From the NCBI GenBank assembly GCA_905193765.1, contig CAJJPZ010000013.1, forward strand, positions 1 through 24,773: a stretch of 24,773 bases of DNA, in the 5' to 3' direction. Shown here piece by piece: positions 22,178-24,773 of the stretch. A program made the position numbers and the translations under genes. Under the pieces are notes generated by a model. It did not search any database, was not told where the DNA came from, and saw only the letters and a program-made list of their open reading frames with translations. This stretch comes from an uncultured Eubacterium sp. (GTDB taxonomy: Bacteria > Bacillota > Clostridia > Peptostreptococcales > Anaerovoracaceae). How positions within the stretch are numbered: position 1 is the first letter of the stretch; each line of letters begins with the position of its first letter.

Positions 22178-22657
22178 ATGAATAATGTTGTATTGATTGG
22201 GAGACTGACAAGAGACCCTGAAATGAGATATACCACCGGTGCCAATCAGATGGCAGTGACTACGTTCACTCTCGCTATTGACAGACCGGCAAGAGCAGGT
22301 CAGGAGAAACAGACTGATTTCATCAGAGTGACTGTCTTCGGAAGACAGGCTGAAAACTGCGACCGCTATCTTGCCAAGGGCAGACAGGCGGCAGTTCAGG
22401 GAAGGATACAGACAGGCAGCTATACCAACAAAGACGGACAGACTGTATACACTACAGACGTAGTTGCCAACAACGTCGAATTTCTCGGAGGCGGCCAGGG
22501 CAGAAATGACGGCCAGGGCGGAGGATCATATCAGAACCAGTATCAGCAGCCGGCACCGCAGTATCAGGCTTCTCAGCAGAGTCAGGGCGGACTGGGCAGC
22601 GATGACGAGATCCCGGAAGGTTTCCAGGCGATCCAGGATGATGATATACCGTTCTAA
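22178..22657 (+). CDS. ssb: single-stranded DNA-binding protein
   Basis: The protein has 159 residues. The OB fold spans ~1-108: MNNVVLIGRLTRDPEMRYT, TFTLAIDR, DFIRVTVFGRQAENCDRYLAKGRQAAVQGRIQTGSY and VVANNVEFLGG. A Gly/Gln-rich flexible linker follows, then the acidic tip DDDIPF, which recruits replication and repair partners. It binds single-stranded DNA as a tetramer during replication. Its place between rpsF and rpsR is the classic bacterial order. The site GGGGTG precedes the ATG. Confidence 0.98.
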   Translation: MNNVVLIGRLTRDPEMRYTTGANQMAVTTFTLAIDRPARAGQEKQTDFIRVTVFGRQAENCDRYLAKGRQAAVQGRIQTGSYTNKDGQTVYTTDVVANNVEFLGGGQGRNDGQGGGSYQNQYQQPAPQYQASQQSQGGLGSDDEIPEGFQAIQDDDIPF

Positions 22658-22692
22658 AGAAATTCGAAAATCCTGAAGAAAGGAGAAATATC

Positions 22693-22929
22693 ATGGAAAA
22701 CAATAAAAGACGTGGCGGCATGAGAAGAAAAAAAGTATGCCAGTTCTGCGCAGATAAAACAGAAGCGATAGATTACAAAGATGTTGACAAGCTCAAGAAG
22801 TATGTTACTGAAAGAGGTAAGATACTGCCTAAGAGGATCACAGGAACATGTGCTGTCCACCAGAGAGAGGTAACAAGAGCTATCAAGAGAGCAAGGATCG
22901 TTGCACTGCTGCCTTACACAGCAGACTAA
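22693..22929 (+). CDS. rpsR: 30S ribosomal protein S18
   Basis: The protein has 78 residues with the S18 core: DYKDVDKLKKYVTERGKILPKRITGTCAVHQREVTRAIKRAR, ending IALLPY-like (VALLPYTAD). The N-terminal CQFC pair plus the later Cys and His mark the zinc-binding (C+) version. It binds S6 and 16S rRNA. GAAAGGAG precedes the ATG. A terminator follows it, so rplI is not part of this operon. Confidence 0.98.
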   Translation: MENNKRRGGMRRKKVCQFCADKTEAIDYKDVDKLKKYVTERGKILPKRITGTCAVHQREVTRAIKRARIVALLPYTAD

Positions 22930-22965
22930 GCACCGGTACCGGTCTACAGACAAATGATGAATATG

Positions 22966-22989
22966 CCGCGCTGGAAACAGCGCGGTTTT
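22966..22989 (+). terminator. terminator of the rpsF-ssb-rpsR operon
   Basis: Perfect 8-bp arms CCGCGCTG and CAGCGCGG around a GAAA tetraloop, followed by TTTTG and more Ts. Confidence 0.85.
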
Positions 22990-22992
22990 GTG

Positions 22993-23022
22993 TTGCCGTG
23001 AAACAGGGAAACGGGGTATAAT
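22993..23022 (+). promoter_or_regulatory. promoter candidate for the LRR protein gene
   Basis: TTGCCG, 18 bases, TATAAT, directly after the rpsR terminator and about 70 bases before the ATG. Confidence 0.55.
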
Positions 23023-23093
23023 CCAAGTATGGGATTTTAAACGCTGCCATAGTGAAAGGCAGGCGATGTACAGGAAAACGGGAAGGTAACAGA

Positions 23094-24704
23094 ATGGGAT
23101 ATAAGAATGAAGATGATACCAGGCACGAACTGAAGATCCTGCTGGCAGCAGCGGTGGTATCCGTACTGGCGGCAGTGGCAGTAGCCGGACTCGCGCCGGC
23201 GGAATCGGCGGCTGGTGAAGCAGACGGACAGCAGGCGGATATCAGCGGCGACTACAGCTATACGGTGAAGGCTGACGGTACAGCGGAGATAACAGGATAT
23301 TCTGGAAGTGGCAGGGACATCACGGTGCCCGGGGAACTGGAAGGCCATGTGGTGACCGGCATAGGCAGACAGGCTTTCAGAGCGAAAAACAACATAGTGT
23401 CAGCAACGCTGGCGGAGGGCATGATCGATGTAGGAGCAGGAGCTTTCCGTCAATGTAAAAAACTGGTTTGCATAAAACTTCCGGACAGTCTGGAAAAAAT
23501 CGGCGCAGGTGCATTCACAGGGTGTGTGAAACTTGAAAATATTGAAGTACCTGATGGGATAACCGTGATCGAAGACAACACATTCACTTCATGTGAGCGT
23601 ATGACTGAGATAAAACTGCCGGAAGGACTTGTATACATAGGAAACTCCGCCTTTGATCACTGCTACAGCTTGGAAAGCATAGACATCCCGGACAGTGTCA
23701 CAGAGATAGGGCGCAGTGCATTCAGGTGGTGTTCGTCGCTGAAAAAACTGGAGATACCTTATGGAGTAACGGCTGTTCAGGAGGGGCTCCTGCATGAGAG
23801 TTCAGGGATCACAGATGTGGTGCTGCCGGATACGGTGGAAACTATAGGAGAAGGTGCCTTTGCATGGTGTGAGAATCTTAAAAAGATCGATATCCCCGAT
23901 GGCACGACTTCCATAGGGAAATCTGCATTCGCACAGTGCGAAAGTCTGGGGAGGATAAGTGTCCCCGACAGCGTGACGAGCATAGGAAAGAATGCCTTCA
24001 AAACGCAGATATGCGGTCTTGTCATATACTGCAGCTGCGGATCATATGCAGAAAAATATGCGCTGGATAATGATCTTGAATTTGCGGGGAACGACTATTC
24101 GTCGGAAATAACCCCGGCAAGGACTTACAGGAACGGGAAAATCGTGAAAAAATGCCGTCGGTGTGGTATGACACTGATAAACAGGACTATACCGCGGGCA
24201 TCAACATTGGGACTGTATGCGACAGAATACCGGTATACAGGCAGCCGTATCGAGCCGCAGCTCAAAATAAAAGACGAAACCGGGAAAAAGCTCATGAAGA
24301 ACACAGATTACAGGATAAAGTACATCACTGATGGCAAAAGCACAGGAAAACAGACTGTGAAAATCATATACAGAGGTAAATACACAGGCACAAGGAAACT
24401 TTCGTACAGGATATTCTCGGTGCTGAAAAAACCGTCATTCAAAGCGAAATCGGCGAAAAAAGGCAGAGTGAAACTCTCCTGGAGCAAAGTCTCGAATGCG
24501 AAGGGATACAAGATATACGTGAAGGAACCCGGAAGCAGCAGATACAGATGCAGACTTACGAAAGATGTCATGGTCAGATCAGTGACCCACAAGGGACTGA
24601 AACGCGGGAAGACATACAGATATAAGATGAGAGCGTACAAGATAACCAACGGCACGACGGAATACGGACCTTATTCAAAGGTGAGGACCGTTAAGATAAA
24701 ATAA
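23094..24704 (+). CDS. BspA-type leucine-rich-repeat surface protein with fibronectin III-like end
   Basis: The protein has 536 residues. It has a membrane or signal segment at ~15-40. Residues ~75-320 carry about ten ~23-residue LRR_5 repeats of the form IG..AF..C..L..I.(L/V)PD.V. One repeat (VQEGLLHESSGIT) is degenerate. A Cys pair (KKCRRCGM) follows. Next comes a Gly/Thr/Lys-rich beta domain (YTGSRIEPQLKIKD...TDYRIKYITDGKS) of a kind common in clostridial surface proteins, then a fibronectin III-like module (VKLSWSKVSNAKGYKIYV) to the end. Such proteins bind host or matrix molecules; the ligand is unknown. No LPXTG signal is seen. GGGAAGG precedes the ATG at 23094; a longer open frame from 23052 is rejected. 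Confidence 0.9.
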   Translation: MGYKNEDDTRHELKILLAAAVVSVLAAVAVAGLAPAESAAGEADGQQADISGDYSYTVKADGTAEITGYSGSGRDITVPGELEGHVVTGIGRQAFRAKNNIVSATLAEGMIDVGAGAFRQCKKLVCIKLPDSLEKIGAGAFTGCVKLENIEVPDGITVIEDNTFTSCERMTEIKLPEGLVYIGNSAFDHCYSLESIDIPDSVTEIGRSAFRWCSSLKKLEIPYGVTAVQEGLLHESSGITDVVLPDTVETIGEGAFAWCENLKKIDIPDGTTSIGKSAFAQCESLGRISVPDSVTSIGKNAFKTQICGLVIYCSCGSYAEKYALDNDLEFAGNDYSSEITPARTYRNGKIVKKCRRCGMTLINRTIPRASTLGLYATEYRYTGSRIEPQLKIKDETGKKLMKNTDYRIKYITDGKSTGKQTVKIIYRGKYTGTRKLSYRIFSVLKKPSFKAKSAKKGRVKLSWSKVSNAKGYKIYVKEPGSSRYRCRLTKDVMVRSVTHKGLKRGKTYRYKMRAYKITNGTTEYGPYSKVRTVKIK

Positions 24705-24773
24705 GACCGGTATGCGGGGGTCGCAACCGGACGGAACGTGTAGCGACCATACAGGATCGATCAGAAAAAGGAT

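Noticed and set aside
24705..24773. Hairpin GGTCGC/GCGACC at the right edge
   Set aside because: There is no T-run within the window and the sequence ends; it cannot be called a terminator or riboswitch.

Overview
The window looks like chromosomal DNA from an anaerobic, endospore-forming Bacillota of class Clostridia. The pointers are a SpoIIR homologue, a SipL-like spore morphogenetic protein with SPOCS and LysM domains, the rpsF-ssb-rpsR operon, Hsp33, DUF1846, an AEC transporter, strong AGGAGG-type ribosome binding sites, and frequent ATA and AGA/AGG codons. Base composition is roughly balanced, with a visibly AT-richer start. No phage, transposase, tRNA or rRNA gene was seen.

Layout. Bases 1-2700 (+): the tail of an unidentified gene, a calcineurin-like phosphoesterase, a patatin phospholipase and an Rrf2 regulator, closed by a bidirectional terminator. 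Bases 2805-10443 (-): spoIIR, a sipL-like gene, a GntR/FCD regulator, ispE, a membrane protein with an Ig-like domain, tadA, and a 465-residue protein of unknown function. Three genes here have candidate sporulation promoters: a sigma-F-like one for spoIIR, and sigma-E-like ones for the sipL-like gene and the unknown gene. Bases 10540-11717 (+): a CvpA-family protein and a DUF134 DNA-binding protein. Bases 11718-12366 hold no convincing gene. They contain four diverged ~35-bp units, two in each orientation, placed symmetrically; this is the most unusual structure in the window.

Bases 12367-18261: an HtrA-type protease (-) diverges from hslO, DUF1934, a hidden 30-residue membrane miniprotein and DUF1846 (+). 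An AEC transporter follows, and its leader looks like a transcription attenuator. Bases 18315-21022: a shikimate-kinase-like protein with a destroyed P-loop (-), a sugar-phosphate nucleotidyltransferase (+) and a membrane-anchored glucosaminidase (-). Bases 21165-24704 (+): a secreted or anchored NTF2-like small protein, the rpsF-ssb-rpsR operon with a structured leader and terminator, and a BspA-type leucine-rich-repeat surface protein.

The genes fall into functional groups rather than one pathway. They cover sporulation (spoIIR, sipL-like, probably the 465-residue gene), envelope (HtrA, glucosaminidase, LRR protein, Ig-like protein, CvpA), housekeeping (ispE, tadA, rpsF/ssb/rpsR) and stress (Hsp33). 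All functions are read from motifs by eye; no database search was run.
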